From: Bradyrhizobium tropiciagri
GTDB taxonomy: Bacteria > Pseudomonadota > Alphaproteobacteria > Rhizobiales > Xanthobacteraceae
Direction of reading: 5' to 3'
Length of the DNA stretch: 64,000 nucleotides
NCBI RefSeq assembly: GCF_018130505.1
Contig: NZ_JAFCKH010000004.1
Location: forward strand, 558,001 to 622,000
Part shown: positions 1 to 8,770 of the stretch, in pieces
Layout of the letters: every line of letters begins with the position of its first letter
How positions within the stretch are numbered: position 1 is the stretch's first letter
The notes under the pieces: model-generated
Told to the model about the DNA's origin: nothing
Database searches by the model: none
Seen by the model: the letters and a program-made list of their open reading frames with translations, nothing else
Position numbers and translations under genes: made by a program

Positions 1-30
1 CTGAACGTCGTCGCCGTGGCGCCAGGCACC

Positions 31-62
31 AAAAAACCGGGCGCCTCGATCGAGGCGCCCGG
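31..62 (-). terminator. Rho-independent terminator of the PstS-like gene
   Basis: A perfect 13-bp stem (positions 37-49 with 50-62, no real loop) is followed on the minus strand by six T residues (31-36). It lies 34 bp beyond the stop of the PstS-like gene. Confidence 0.85.
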
Positions 63-95
63 TCGTCGTGTCGTTGAACGTCGTCAGCGTTCGGC

Positions 96-2030
96 TTACA
101 GCGCGCCGCTGGCGCTGGCACAGCCGGTGCCGGCCGTGAGACCCGCCGCGATACGCGTGCTGCTGAGTGTGCCCAGGTACTTGCTCCGGATCAGCGAGGC
201 GTAGCCGGTCGGAACCGGGTTGAAGCCGGCCCGTTGCATCACTGTCGTCGGACGGCTGTCCGAGGCGCTGTAGTACCAGGTCAGGAAGTTGACCAGGCTG
301 GTGACGCGGTTGGTGTCCGGCGCGACGCCCGCCGTGGTGCTGTAGCAGCTGTAGAGGTCGAGGAAGGTCGTGCCGCTGAGCGGATAGGCTCCCGACACGT
401 TGTTGAGCGGCAACACCGACAGGCCGGACACATCCACGCCGCCCTGGATCACCTGGGTGGTCGTGGTCGGGACGACGAAGGTGTTGTTGTAGATATTGAA
501 GTCAGCCCAGGTCCAGGTCGTTGCGGTGGCCCGGAGCCGCGTGTCGCTCCACGCATTGAGTGCAGCGCCCGGTGTCGGGGCGATGAACGTCAGAGTACCG
601 GTGGTGTCGTTCGGAACGGTCACGCCGGCGATGCGCAGCTGTTCGTTCTGCAGGGCAGCCGAGAGCGGCGCGGTGACGCCGGCGACCGTCGTGGTGTAGG
701 GTTTGGTGAAGTCGGCACTGACGTAGCCGATCCGGCCGCCCTTCGTCGCATCGTTGGCGCTGACCGCCGATGCCACGCCGCCGCTGCCGTTCGCGCCGAT
801 CCAGGTCGCCGTGATGGTCGAACCGTTGACGCGGAAGGCGTTGATGTTGGTGATCAGGGCGCTGAAGTTGGTGCTCGGAAGGTTGGCGGCGCCGAAGATC
901 GACTTGTACTTCTTGGCGTCGGTCGGATCGAGCAGCGGGCAGACGGTCTTCAGATAGTTGGTCAGGATGAAGCTCGTTCCGCTGCCGTCCGAGCGATAGG
1001 CCACGGTGATGGCCTTGGAGGTGGATGTGTAGGCATCCGAGCCGGAGCCGGAGGTCCGCGTGTTGGCGTCGCTGAAGGCGCCGAGCGATGCCGTACCACC
1101 GCTGGTGAGGTAGGGCACGTTCAGAGCCGTCGTATCGTTCCAGTTGGTCACCAGGCCGGAGAAGATCGCGCAGAGCTGTCCGGCGTTGAGCTGGATGGCG
1201 GCGCCCTGGTTGGCCTGGGTACCCGGAAGAGCGCCCGTGCCGGCGACGGCCGAGTGGTTCTGGTCGAGACCACCGGTGTTGACCGCGATCGCGACGTTGA
1301 CCTCGAACGCGGGAATCTGGATCACCGGGCCGAACGCGGTCGGGTTGTAGCTGACGGTTGGCGCCGCGGAGGAAACCGTGAGGCTGGCCAGCGTGACGTA
1401 GGTGGTGGTCGGGCTCGTCGACGCAACGATCCAGCCCTGCGTCGGGGTGAGGCCGATCGACACCGTCGTCAGCGTGGTGGCGCCGGCCGAGATCGCCAGC
1501 GGCGAGTCGGAGAGACCGGCATCGACGCGCGGATACGGATAGGAGCCGAACACCGTCGTCGGCGTGCCCTTGTTCGCAAGGTCGATCAGCGAGGGCTGCA
1601 GCGCCGGCAGGAACGTGGTGGTCACCGCAGTGCCGGTCGCGGGCGGATTGATCGTGCCGCCATACCACTGCTGCGGATTGTTGGCGATGTAGCCGCGAAC
1701 GCCGTTGCCGGAACCGACGCCAGCATACAGGCCGTTGACCTGCGTGGTCGTGATGGTGTTGCAGGCGGTCGTGATGATGCCCGGGGTCGCAGCGGTGCCG
1801 AATTGGAAGCCGTCGCTGTAGGCGGTGCCGGAACCGACGATGCCGTGCGAGTAGCAGTCGAAGATCTGGCGGAAGGCTTCCGACGCGAGCGTGCTGCCGC
1901 CGAAGTAGATCGGACGGGTGGCTGCGGAAGCTTGGGCATTGGCAGGTGTGATGCTGGCCGCCGAAGCGAACAGCGCAAGCACCGAAGCGGTGCCGAGCAG
2001 GGCTTTGGATTGCAGTTTCATTTCACTCAT
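96..2030 (-). CDS. Secreted PstS-like substrate-binding protein, possible T2SS substrate
   Basis: The 644-residue product starts with a Sec signal peptide (about residues 1-33, Ala-X-Ala before Gln-Ala). The mature part resembles PstS/DING phosphate-binding proteins: a YFGGSTLASEAF start and a ligand-loop-like stretch YRSDGSGTSFILTNY near residue 345. It is nearly twice the usual PstS length and very rich in Thr, Ser, Ala and Gly. No pst transporter genes adjoin it; the neighbours are type II secretion genes, so an exported phosphate-binding or surface role is inferred. In other proteobacteria PstS-like proteins are associated with T2SS loci. A second ATG three codons in (2021) is better spaced from AGG and may be the true start. 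Confidence 0.75.
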   Translation of the reverse strand: MSEMKLQSKALLGTASVLALFASAASITPANAQASAATRPIYFGGSTLASEAFRQIFDCYSHGIVGSGTAYSDGFQFGTAATPGIITTACNTITTTQVNGLYAGVGSGNGVRGYIANNPQQWYGGTINPPATGTAVTTTFLPALQPSLIDLANKGTPTTVFGSYPYPRVDAGLSDSPLAISAGATTLTTVSIGLTPTQGWIVASTSPTTTYVTLASLTVSSAAPTVSYNPTAFGPVIQIPAFEVNVAIAVNTGGLDQNHSAVAGTGALPGTQANQGAAIQLNAGQLCAIFSGLVTNWNDTTALNVPYLTSGGTASLGAFSDANTRTSGSGSDAYTSTSKAITVAYRSDGSGTSFILTNYLKTVCPLLDPTDAKKYKSIFGAANLPSTNFSALITNINAFRVNGSTITATWIGANGSGGVASAVSANDATKGGRIGYVSADFTKPYTTTVAGVTAPLSAALQNEQLRIAGVTVPNDTTGTLTFIAPTPGAALNAWSDTRLRATATTWTWADFNIYNNTFVVPTTTTQVIQGGVDVSGLSVLPLNNVSGAYPLSGTTFLDLYSCYSTTAGVAPDTNRVTSLVNFLTWYYSASDSRPTTVMQRAGFNPVPTGYASLIRSKYLGTLSSTRIAAGLTAGTGCASASGAL

Positions 2031-2299
2031 CCTGTGGGTTGGTCACCGGACGCGCGCCGTCATCCCGCCGTTACGAGACTGCAAAGTATTCTTCAGATTA
2101 ATTGAAGTTGTTTTGCTGTTTTCTTCGTGAATCTTCGATCGATTCAAAGAAGAAAAAGATACCTCGTGCGTCGACGTGATGCTTTGATCGCCGATGATTG
2201 TCTTCACACCTACTAGACAACTCAACCTTTGGCTCAGCGCAGAGATTATTTTCAATCGTCGACTGAAATAAATCTTGGCAATACGCTGCGAGTTGATCT
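2031..2299. promoter_or_regulatory. AT-rich divergent intergenic region
   Basis: This gene-free stretch between two divergent genes is clearly more AT-rich than its surroundings. It contains an inverted repeat CTTCA-N7-TGAAG (2091-2107) and a nested imperfect hairpin (TCTTC/GAAGA outside GAATC/GATTC, 2122-2153). Both would lie in the leader or promoter of the PstS-like gene. No defined sigma motif was recognised. Confidence 0.3.
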
Positions 2300-4570
2300 A
2301 TGCACTCCCGGTCTACGGCACGACCTTCGCGCGATCTCTCAAGCGGGGCCTCCTACATGGAAGACAATTCGAGCGGGCGACTTGCGATTCACGTGGAGCA
2401 TGGCGGCCATGCGATCATGGCGCGTCCATTGCCACAGCCTGTCGCAAAAGCATCAAGCGAGCTTCCATCATCCAACCTCCGGCGCGCGCAGGATCTGCAT
2501 CAGCAGGGTGTCGCGCATGCGCGGCAGGATCGCTGGCGCCCGGCGCTGCGTGCATTCAACGAGGCGGCACGGCTGGCACCGGAGCAAGCCGGCTTCAACT
2601 ATTGCAAGGGCGTGGCGCTGTGCCGCTTCGATCGCTTCGACGATGCGCGCGAAGCGTTCATGGCCGAACTCAGGGTGATGCCGGCCCACGCGCCGGCGCT
2701 TGCCGAGATCGGCACCTGCCTGGCGCGTACGGGACGCACGCGCGACGGCATTCCCTATTTGCAGGAAGGCCTGCGGCTGATGCCGAACATGCCGCTCGCG
2801 CAATACAGTCTCGGCCTCGCCTTCCTCACCGAGAGCCGGCGCGGCGAGGCGATTGAAGCGCTCGACAGGTCGATCGCGCTCGATGCCGGATACGCCGAGG
2901 CTTATCGCACCCGCGGCCTTGCCTATGTGATGGACGGCAAGTTCGACAAGGCGGTCGACGATCTTCGCGCCGCCTCGACACTCGACAGCCAGAACTACAA
3001 GGCGATCCTCGAGCTCGGCATGAATTTCGGCGCGGCCGCGCGCGAGCAGCAGGCAGGACGCTTGTTCGAGCTCGCCGCCGACAGCGCGCCTGATGTCGCC
3101 TTGCCGCAATATCTGTTCGGGCACTTCCTGATCAATCATCGCCAGTTCGAGCGTGGGCTCGGCTATATCGACCGCGCCCTCAATCTCGATCCGCTGCGGG
3201 TCGAACATCATGTGGCGAAAGGCTTCGGCGTACTCGGGCAGGGCCGCGTCGAGGAGGCCGTCGCGGCCTATCGGCGCGCCGGCGAGCTCGACCCCGCAAA
3301 CGCCGCCGTCGCCGGCACGCTGCTATTCGCCCTCCAGCATAAGCCCGGCGTCACCCGCGAAGAGCTGCTGCGCGAGCACAGGCGCTGGGCGACGCTTTAT
3401 CGCCCGCAAGCGCCGGTCGATCGGCTCTCCTTTCCGAACCAGCCGGACCCGGCACGCAAGCCGCGGCTCGGGCTGGTTTCGGCCGACCTGCATCGCCACG
3501 CGGTGTCGTTCCTGGTGCTGCGCGCGTTCGAAGCACTCGCGGCGCTCGGCTACGAGATCTGCTGCTACAAGACCGACAGCAAGCGGATGGATGATGATTT
3601 CAGCGAGCGCTACAAGGAGATATCGGTCTCCTGGCGCGACGTCTCCGGAATGGACGAGCCGACGCTGGCGCAGCAGATCGGCGATGACCGCATCGACGTG
3701 TTGTTCGATCTCGCCGGCCATACCGCCGGCAGCCGTCTTTCCTTGTTCGCCGCGCGCGCCGCGCCGATCCAGCTCGGCTGGGCCGGCTATGTCGGCACTG
3801 TCGGGCTCGACACCTATGAGGGCCTGATCGCCGATCCCGTGGAAATTCCGCCGGAGCACGATGCGACTTATGTGGAGCGGCCGATCCGGCTGCCGGACTG
3901 CTATGTCTGCTACCACCCGCCGCAGGACGCCCCCGATGTGCCAGCGCTGCCGAGCCTGAACGGCGGCCGCTTCACCTTCGGCTGCTTCAACCGTCCGGCC
4001 AAGCTCAACGGCGAGGTCGGCAAGGCCTGGGCGCGCATTCTCGAGCAGGTGCCGGACTCGCGCATTTTGATGGTCTATGGCGGCCTCGGCGAGACGAGCA
4101 CGCGCGAGGCCATCTACCGCGTGCTGGGTGAGGGCGGCGTCTCGCCGGATCGTGTCGAGCTGGTGGGCGAAGCCGAGCAGCCGAAGCTGCTGCAGGCTTA
4201 CGGCGAGGTCGATCTCGCACTCGATCCGTTTCCCTATTCGGCGGGTGTCACCACGCTCGAGGCGATGTGGATGGGCGTTCCAACGGTGACCTTCGTCGGC
4301 GACACCTTCGCCGGCCGTCACTCGGCCGCGCATCTGACCGCCGCCGGGCTGGGCAGCTTCTGCGCGGACAGTATCGACGACTATGTCGCGATGGCGGTCG
4401 GCTGGACGCGGCGGCGCGGCGAGCTCGACGAGTTGCGCCGCGGCCTGCGCGACCGCGTCGCGGCCTCGCCCCTGTGTGACGCGCCGCGCTTTGCCGGCAA
4501 CCTGTCGCGCGAGCTGATGCGGTTGTGGACCGAATGGTGCGAGGCGCGCACGGCGCGCGAAGCGGCGTAG
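2300..4570 (+). CDS. TPR protein with SPINDLY/OGT-type glycosyltransferase domain
   Basis: The 756-residue product has tandem tetratricopeptide repeats over about residues 45-345, then a Glyco_transf_41 (O-GlcNAc transferase/SPINDLY-like) domain over about 385-745. Visible family motifs are DLAGHTAGSRL, PIQLGWAGYVGTVGLDTYEG, FGCFNRPAKL and the donor-site stretch DPFPYSAGVTTLEAMWMGVP. Such enzymes transfer a sugar from a nucleotide donor to Ser/Thr of proteins in the cytoplasm. No signal peptide or membrane segment is seen. Downstream ATGs at 2357 and 2417 are possible starts, since the first 40 residues are not conserved-looking. It is followed by a second TPR glycosyltransferase, suggesting a two-gene unit. 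Confidence 0.85.
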   Translation: MHSRSTARPSRDLSSGASYMEDNSSGRLAIHVEHGGHAIMARPLPQPVAKASSELPSSNLRRAQDLHQQGVAHARQDRWRPALRAFNEAARLAPEQAGFNYCKGVALCRFDRFDDAREAFMAELRVMPAHAPALAEIGTCLARTGRTRDGIPYLQEGLRLMPNMPLAQYSLGLAFLTESRRGEAIEALDRSIALDAGYAEAYRTRGLAYVMDGKFDKAVDDLRAASTLDSQNYKAILELGMNFGAAAREQQAGRLFELAADSAPDVALPQYLFGHFLINHRQFERGLGYIDRALNLDPLRVEHHVAKGFGVLGQGRVEEAVAAYRRAGELDPANAAVAGTLLFALQHKPGVTREELLREHRRWATLYRPQAPVDRLSFPNQPDPARKPRLGLVSADLHRHAVSFLVLRAFEALAALGYEICCYKTDSKRMDDDFSERYKEISVSWRDVSGMDEPTLAQQIGDDRIDVLFDLAGHTAGSRLSLFAARAAPIQLGWAGYVGTVGLDTYEGLIADPVEIPPEHDATYVERPIRLPDCYVCYHPPQDAPDVPALPSLNGGRFTFGCFNRPAKLNGEVGKAWARILEQVPDSRILMVYGGLGETSTREAIYRVLGEGGVSPDRVELVGEAEQPKLLQAYGEVDLALDPFPYSAGVTTLEAMWMGVPTVTFVGDTFAGRHSAAHLTAAGLGSFCADSIDDYVAMAVGWTRRRGELDELRRGLRDRVAASPLCDAPRFAGNLSRELMRLWTEWCEARTAREAA

Positions 4571-4645
4571 CGGGGAATAGCCTGGTCGACGCTGCGGCGG
4601 CCCGAGACCAGGAAACGCGGACAGGCCAGGGATAGGATCGCACCG

Positions 4646-7102
4646 ATGTCGAATGCAGCGATCAGCGAGGCGCAGGCGTTGCGCGCCGGCCTGTCCATGC
4701 TGAACCAGGCTCCATCCGAACGCCGCCTGGAATTCGTCCAGACCATCGCCAACCGCGCAGGGGAGCTGCTGCGCCAGGGACAACCCGACAGCGCCGAGGT
4801 GCTGCTCGAAACCATCGCGCAAGAACCTCTGGTGCGGCAGCGCGTGCTGCACCTTCGGGGCTTGATCGCCTTGCAGCGCGAGGAGGACGAGCAGGCGCTG
4901 GATCTGCTCGACGAAGCGATCAGGCTCGATCCGGCGGACGCCGAAGCGCATGCCAATCTCGGTGCGCTCCTGCTCAAGGCGCGCCAGTATCCGCAAGCGC
5001 TGGCCGCCTATGCGGCCGCCCTGACGCTGCAGCCGAGCAATGCCACCGCGCTGCTCGGCTTGGCGCGTGCGCTGACCGTGGTGGACCTGACTGATTTCGC
5101 CTGTGACACGTTCAGGGAAATACGAGCAATCGCACCCGACGATATCAGGCCGGTGGTCGATTTCGCCTCGCTGCTGAATGACATCGACCGCACCGATGAG
5201 GCGCTGGTATTGGTGCGCGATGCGCTTGCGCGGCATCCGGAACAAGCCAATCTGCACACCATGCTGGCCGTCTGTCTGTTCGCGTGCGGCGATTGGCCGG
5301 CGGCGCGGGCGGAGTTCGAATGGCGCCTGAAGGAGCCGCAGATCAGCAAGCACCTGCTCGCCACCGACCGTCCGCAGTGGAACGGCGAGGACCTCACCGG
5401 CAAGACGATCCTGCTGCAGTTCGAGCAGGGCTTCGGCGACACCCTGCAGTTCGTGCGCTACGCACCGATGGTCAAGGCGCGCGGCGGCCGGGTGATGCTG
5501 CGCGCGCAAGGCCCCTTGCTGCCGTTGCTGCGAACCGTCACCGGCATCGACGACGTGTTCGATGCGGAGGACGAACTTCCGGCATTCGACGTGCACGCGC
5601 CGCTGCTGTCGTTGCCGCGGATCTTCGCGACGCAAAACGATACGGTCCCTGCGACGGTTCCCTATATTGCTCCCGATCCGGACCTCGTCGCCCGGTGGTG
5701 GGGCGAGCGCCTTGGCACCCACCCGGGTCCATCCGTCGGTCTGGTCTGGCAGGGCAATCCGGCGCATGTCCATGACTCGCGTCGTTCGCTGCCGCTGGAT
5801 CGGCTGCGGCCCTTGCTGGATTGCCCGGGCGCGCGCTTCGTCAGCCTGCAGGTGGGGCCTGGACAGAACCAGTTGACCGAGTTCGACGACGGCATCGTCG
5901 ATGCCGGTGCGCAGATCGATCCCGGCTCCTTTGCCGACGCGGCGGCGATCATTGCCAATCTCGATCTCGTGATTACGGTCGATAGCGCGATCGCGCATCT
6001 GGCCGGCGCGATGGGCAAGCCGGTCTGGATCCTGCTCGCCAAGGGCAGCGACTGGCGCTGGCCGAGAGATCGCGACGAAACGCCGTGGTACCCGCATGCG
6101 CGGCTGTTCCGGCAAGCCGTTCCGGGCGACTGGGCCGAGGTGATCGGGCGGCTCTGCACGGCGCTGTGGTCCTTCACCAGCGCCGAGGCTGCTCGGTCGG
6201 ACGAGCCGACCAAGGACCCGGTCATCGCATCTGCGTTGCGGATGGCGGCGCCGCGGCCCGTGTCGGAGAATACGGTTCTCTGCGATGCGCTATTCGTCGA
6301 GGCTTGCCGTCATCACAGAGCCGGCAATTTCGATCGCGCGAAGCGGCTGTTTGAGCAGGTTCTTGTGTTCGACCCCCGCCACGTCAACACGCTGTGCAAT
6401 CTCGCCGCGCTCGAGATCGAAGCGGGCGAGGGCGAGCTCGCGCTCAAGCGATTGCGGATCGCCGTGAACCTGGCGCCCAACCTCGTACCGGTAAGGATCG
6501 GACTTGCCGAGGCGTTGCTGGGTGCGGGGAGAACCGAACAGGCGCTCGGCGAATACGGCAAGGCGATCGACCTCGCACCGGAGCAAGCAGGCGTGCACGC
6601 GGCCTACGCGACGGCGTTGAGCAAGCTCAGTGATCCCGGTCAAGCGGGCCTCGACCCGGATGCGAGGAAGCGCCTGATTCATGAGCACTACCGCAAGGCG
6701 CTGGAACTTGCGCCACGCAGCGATGCGCTGCATGCCCAATATGCGCTTGCGCTATGTCAGCTCGGCGAGCTCGACAACGCCATGAATCATTTCCTGGCGG
6801 CGACCCAGATCAATCAGCAGCAATCATCGGAATTCTACGAGGCGCTCGGCCGTGTCTGCGCGGCGCGCGGCAATGCGCAGGGTGCGGAGATCAGCCTCAA
6901 ACATGCGGTCGCGCTCGATCCGCAACGCGCGACTGCGCATTGCGCGCTCGGCGAGCTCTATCTTGTGCTCGATCGTCCCGACGATGCAGCAAGCAGCTTC
7001 CGCGGCGCATTGACCATCGATACCGAAAGCGCCGCGGCTCTGCGTGGAATGGAACGCGTGCAAGCGCCGGGTCGGATCGCGGTCATCAACGGAATGTCGT
7101 GA
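4646..7102 (+). CDS. TPR protein with GT9/heptosyltransferase-like domain
   Basis: The 818-residue protein has TPRs at about residues 45-250, a glycosyltransferase family 9-like region at about 230-520, and a second TPR block at about 550-810. The central domain carries ILLQFEQGFGDTLQFVRY, SVGLVWQGNPAHVHDSRRSL and the terminal signature WILLAKGSDWRWPRDR typical of rhizobial TPR/GT9 fusions. It likely modifies or scaffolds proteins with sugars in the cytoplasm; donor and acceptor cannot be told. It follows the SPINDLY-type gene by 75 bp in the same direction. Confidence 0.8.
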   Translation: MSNAAISEAQALRAGLSMLNQAPSERRLEFVQTIANRAGELLRQGQPDSAEVLLETIAQEPLVRQRVLHLRGLIALQREEDEQALDLLDEAIRLDPADAEAHANLGALLLKARQYPQALAAYAAALTLQPSNATALLGLARALTVVDLTDFACDTFREIRAIAPDDIRPVVDFASLLNDIDRTDEALVLVRDALARHPEQANLHTMLAVCLFACGDWPAARAEFEWRLKEPQISKHLLATDRPQWNGEDLTGKTILLQFEQGFGDTLQFVRYAPMVKARGGRVMLRAQGPLLPLLRTVTGIDDVFDAEDELPAFDVHAPLLSLPRIFATQNDTVPATVPYIAPDPDLVARWWGERLGTHPGPSVGLVWQGNPAHVHDSRRSLPLDRLRPLLDCPGARFVSLQVGPGQNQLTEFDDGIVDAGAQIDPGSFADAAAIIANLDLVITVDSAIAHLAGAMGKPVWILLAKGSDWRWPRDRDETPWYPHARLFRQAVPGDWAEVIGRLCTALWSFTSAEAARSDEPTKDPVIASALRMAAPRPVSENTVLCDALFVEACRHHRAGNFDRAKRLFEQVLVFDPRHVNTLCNLAALEIEAGEGELALKRLRIAVNLAPNLVPVRIGLAEALLGAGRTEQALGEYGKAIDLAPEQAGVHAAYATALSKLSDPGQAGLDPDARKRLIHEHYRKALELAPRSDALHAQYALALCQLGELDNAMNHFLAATQINQQQSSEFYEALGRVCAARGNAQGAEISLKHAVALDPQRATAHCALGELYLVLDRPDDAASSFRGALTIDTESAAALRGMERVQAPGRIAVINGMS

Positions 7103-7377
7103 CATGTATCGCGTTGCGTACCCGCACAAGCACGCATGTATGGAACGTCGCGTGGTCGATTGCGCCGACGGAACTACGATTGACGCTGCGACGAGACGAG
7201 TGTCGTCGCAACTTGCATCGTCTGCAACGAGTCAAATGTGCTTCGCCGGTTGCAGCGAGGTGTGTCGGAAAGTAAGTGCTCGCTGTGGTTTCATTGCCAT
7301 GTCATTAACTGCGGCTAGAAGCGGCGCGACCGAATGGAAGCGTACCAGATGCTGCGGTTGGGGATCGGGTCCCTGCA

Positions 7378-8010
7378 ATGAGCGACACCACTCGAGCGGC
7401 GTTGCTCACGCTCCTCGTCGCAACTTACGACGATCTCAGACAGCGTCTGACGCGGCGGACCGGATCCGCCGATCTCGCCAACGAAGCTCTGCAGGATACG
7501 TTTCTGCGCCTGAGCAAGGCGGATGGCATCGGCCCGGTGCGCGATCTGCAGGCCTATCTGTTTCGTGTCGCGATGAGCGCCATCAGCAACCGGCGCGTGG
7601 CGGAACGCCGTCGTCGCACCGTGCGCGAAGTGGATCCGTTATTCGATCTGCCGGACGAGGCGCCCGGCCCGGACCGGATCATCGAGGCGCGGTCGGAGAT
7701 CGACGCGCTGAAGCGCTCGATCCAGGAATTGCCGGCGCGCCGTCGGGAGATATTCATGGCGATATGCGTTGAGGAGGCGCCGTTGCAGCACGTAGCGGAG
7801 CGCTTCGGCGTCAGCGTGCGCACGGTGCAGGTCGAGCTCAAGCAGGCGCTGGCGCATTGTGCGGTTTGTCTCGATCGCAACGCGCGGATGCGGGGCGAGG
7901 CATTGCGGCGCCGAAGCCCGTTCGGCCAGCGCGAGCGTGCATTGCGCCTTGCATCGGGCGAGGACGATACGATGCTGGCGCGACGATTGCCGTTGGGCGA
8001 TGGCAGGTGA
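7378..8010 (+). CDS. ECF-family RNA polymerase sigma factor (FecI-like)
   Basis: The 210-residue protein has a sigma-70 region 2 (about residues 8-75, NEALQDTFLRLSK and LQAYLFRVAMSAISNRR) and region 4 with a helix-turn-helix (about 105-160, LPARRREIFMAICVEEAPLQHVAERFGVSVRTVQ). The pattern is that of FecI-type ECF sigma factors, which usually pair with a FecR-like anti-sigma factor and TonB receptor. Neither is adjacent here. It sits between glycosyltransferases and the T2SS operon, so control of secretion genes is plausible but unproven. A 50-residue C-terminal tail lacks any recognised domain. Confidence 0.85.
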   Translation: MSDTTRAALLTLLVATYDDLRQRLTRRTGSADLANEALQDTFLRLSKADGIGPVRDLQAYLFRVAMSAISNRRVAERRRRTVREVDPLFDLPDEAPGPDRIIEARSEIDALKRSIQELPARRREIFMAICVEEAPLQHVAERFGVSVRTVQVELKQALAHCAVCLDRNARMRGEALRRRSPFGQRERALRLASGEDDTMLARRLPLGDGR

Positions 8011-8103
8011 TGCGCAATGGAGCGGCAGGCCGATATCTTCAGATGCGATACGCCTCGCGCGGCGCTCGAAGGGTGCGGTCTGCGCCGCCCACAGCGCAGC
8101 GAG

Positions 8104-8709
8104 TCAAATCCACGGCGACGCCGCCAGCACGCGCACGGCGTAGTCGACCAGCCAGAGGGCAGGGCACAGGAAGGCGCCGAATGGAATCCTGGTCGTGCGC
8201 AGGATGGACGGTTTGCGCAGCCGCGTCAGCAACACGGCGATCAGGGCGGCGATGCTTGCCAATGCGAAGCACAGCGGTACGGCGTCGAGCGGCAGCCACG
8301 CGCCGACGGCCGCCGCGAGCTTGACGTCGCCGAGCCCGATACCCTCGCGTTGCCGCAGCCGCTGATAGATTCCGCGCATCAGCCAGAGCGCCGCACCGAC
8401 CAGGATGGCGCTGCCGAAGGCGGCCGCCAACGCGCCCCGGCGATCGAACGGATCGAGCGCCGCTGCAGCAAAGAGCCCGGCGATCAGCGCGCCTCCGGTG
8501 ACGAGGTCGGGAAGCAGGAAGCGGCGCGCGTCGACATCGGCCCCGGCGACCATCAGCGTGCCGAGAACGGTCGAGGCCAGCGCATGCGGCCACGGCAGCG
8601 TTGTCGCGGTCAGCAGCGTGATCGCCGCAAATCCACCGGCCAACACGGCGCGGTTGGGAAGCAGGGCAACCGCAGTTACTTCGTCGTCGGCGTGGCCGTC
8701 GATCATCAT
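8104..8709 (-). CDS. Type IV prepilin peptidase (A24, GspO/PilD-like)
   Basis: This inner-membrane aspartic protease cleaves the leader of prepilins and pseudopilins after Gly. About 201 residues with some six hydrophobic segments carry both family motifs: an Asp before the RRFLLPD segment and GLGDVKL. The N-terminal cytoplasmic methyltransferase-type Cys domain is absent, so it is the short CpaA-like form. I chose the double ATG at 8709; the longer frame to 8829 would overlap gspE. It is divergent from gspE with a 61-bp gap that must hold both promoters. Confidence 0.85.
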   Translation of the reverse strand: MMIDGHADDEVTAVALLPNRAVLAGGFAAITLLTATTLPWPHALASTVLGTLMVAGADVDARRFLLPDLVTGGALIAGLFAAAALDPFDRRGALAAAFGSAILVGAALWLMRGIYQRLRQREGIGLGDVKLAAAVGAWLPLDAVPLCFALASIAALIAVLLTRLRKPSILRTTRIPFGAFLCPALWLVDYAVRVLAASPWI

Positions 8710-8770
8710 CGTCGTCTCATGTCGTGCCCCGGCACAAGCCGGCGTCGGGGCAAGCGGGCGGAGCTGTGCA

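Noticed and set aside
234..2105. Long plus-strand open frame opposite the PstS-like gene
   Set aside because: Arg/Gly/Asp-rich product with no domain, caused by the GC-rich codon bias of the true minus-strand gene, which has a signal peptide and terminator.
3323..6115. Minus-strand open frame of 930 codons
   Set aside because: It runs antisense to both TPR glycosyltransferase genes and its Arg/Gln/His-rich product has no recognisable domain.
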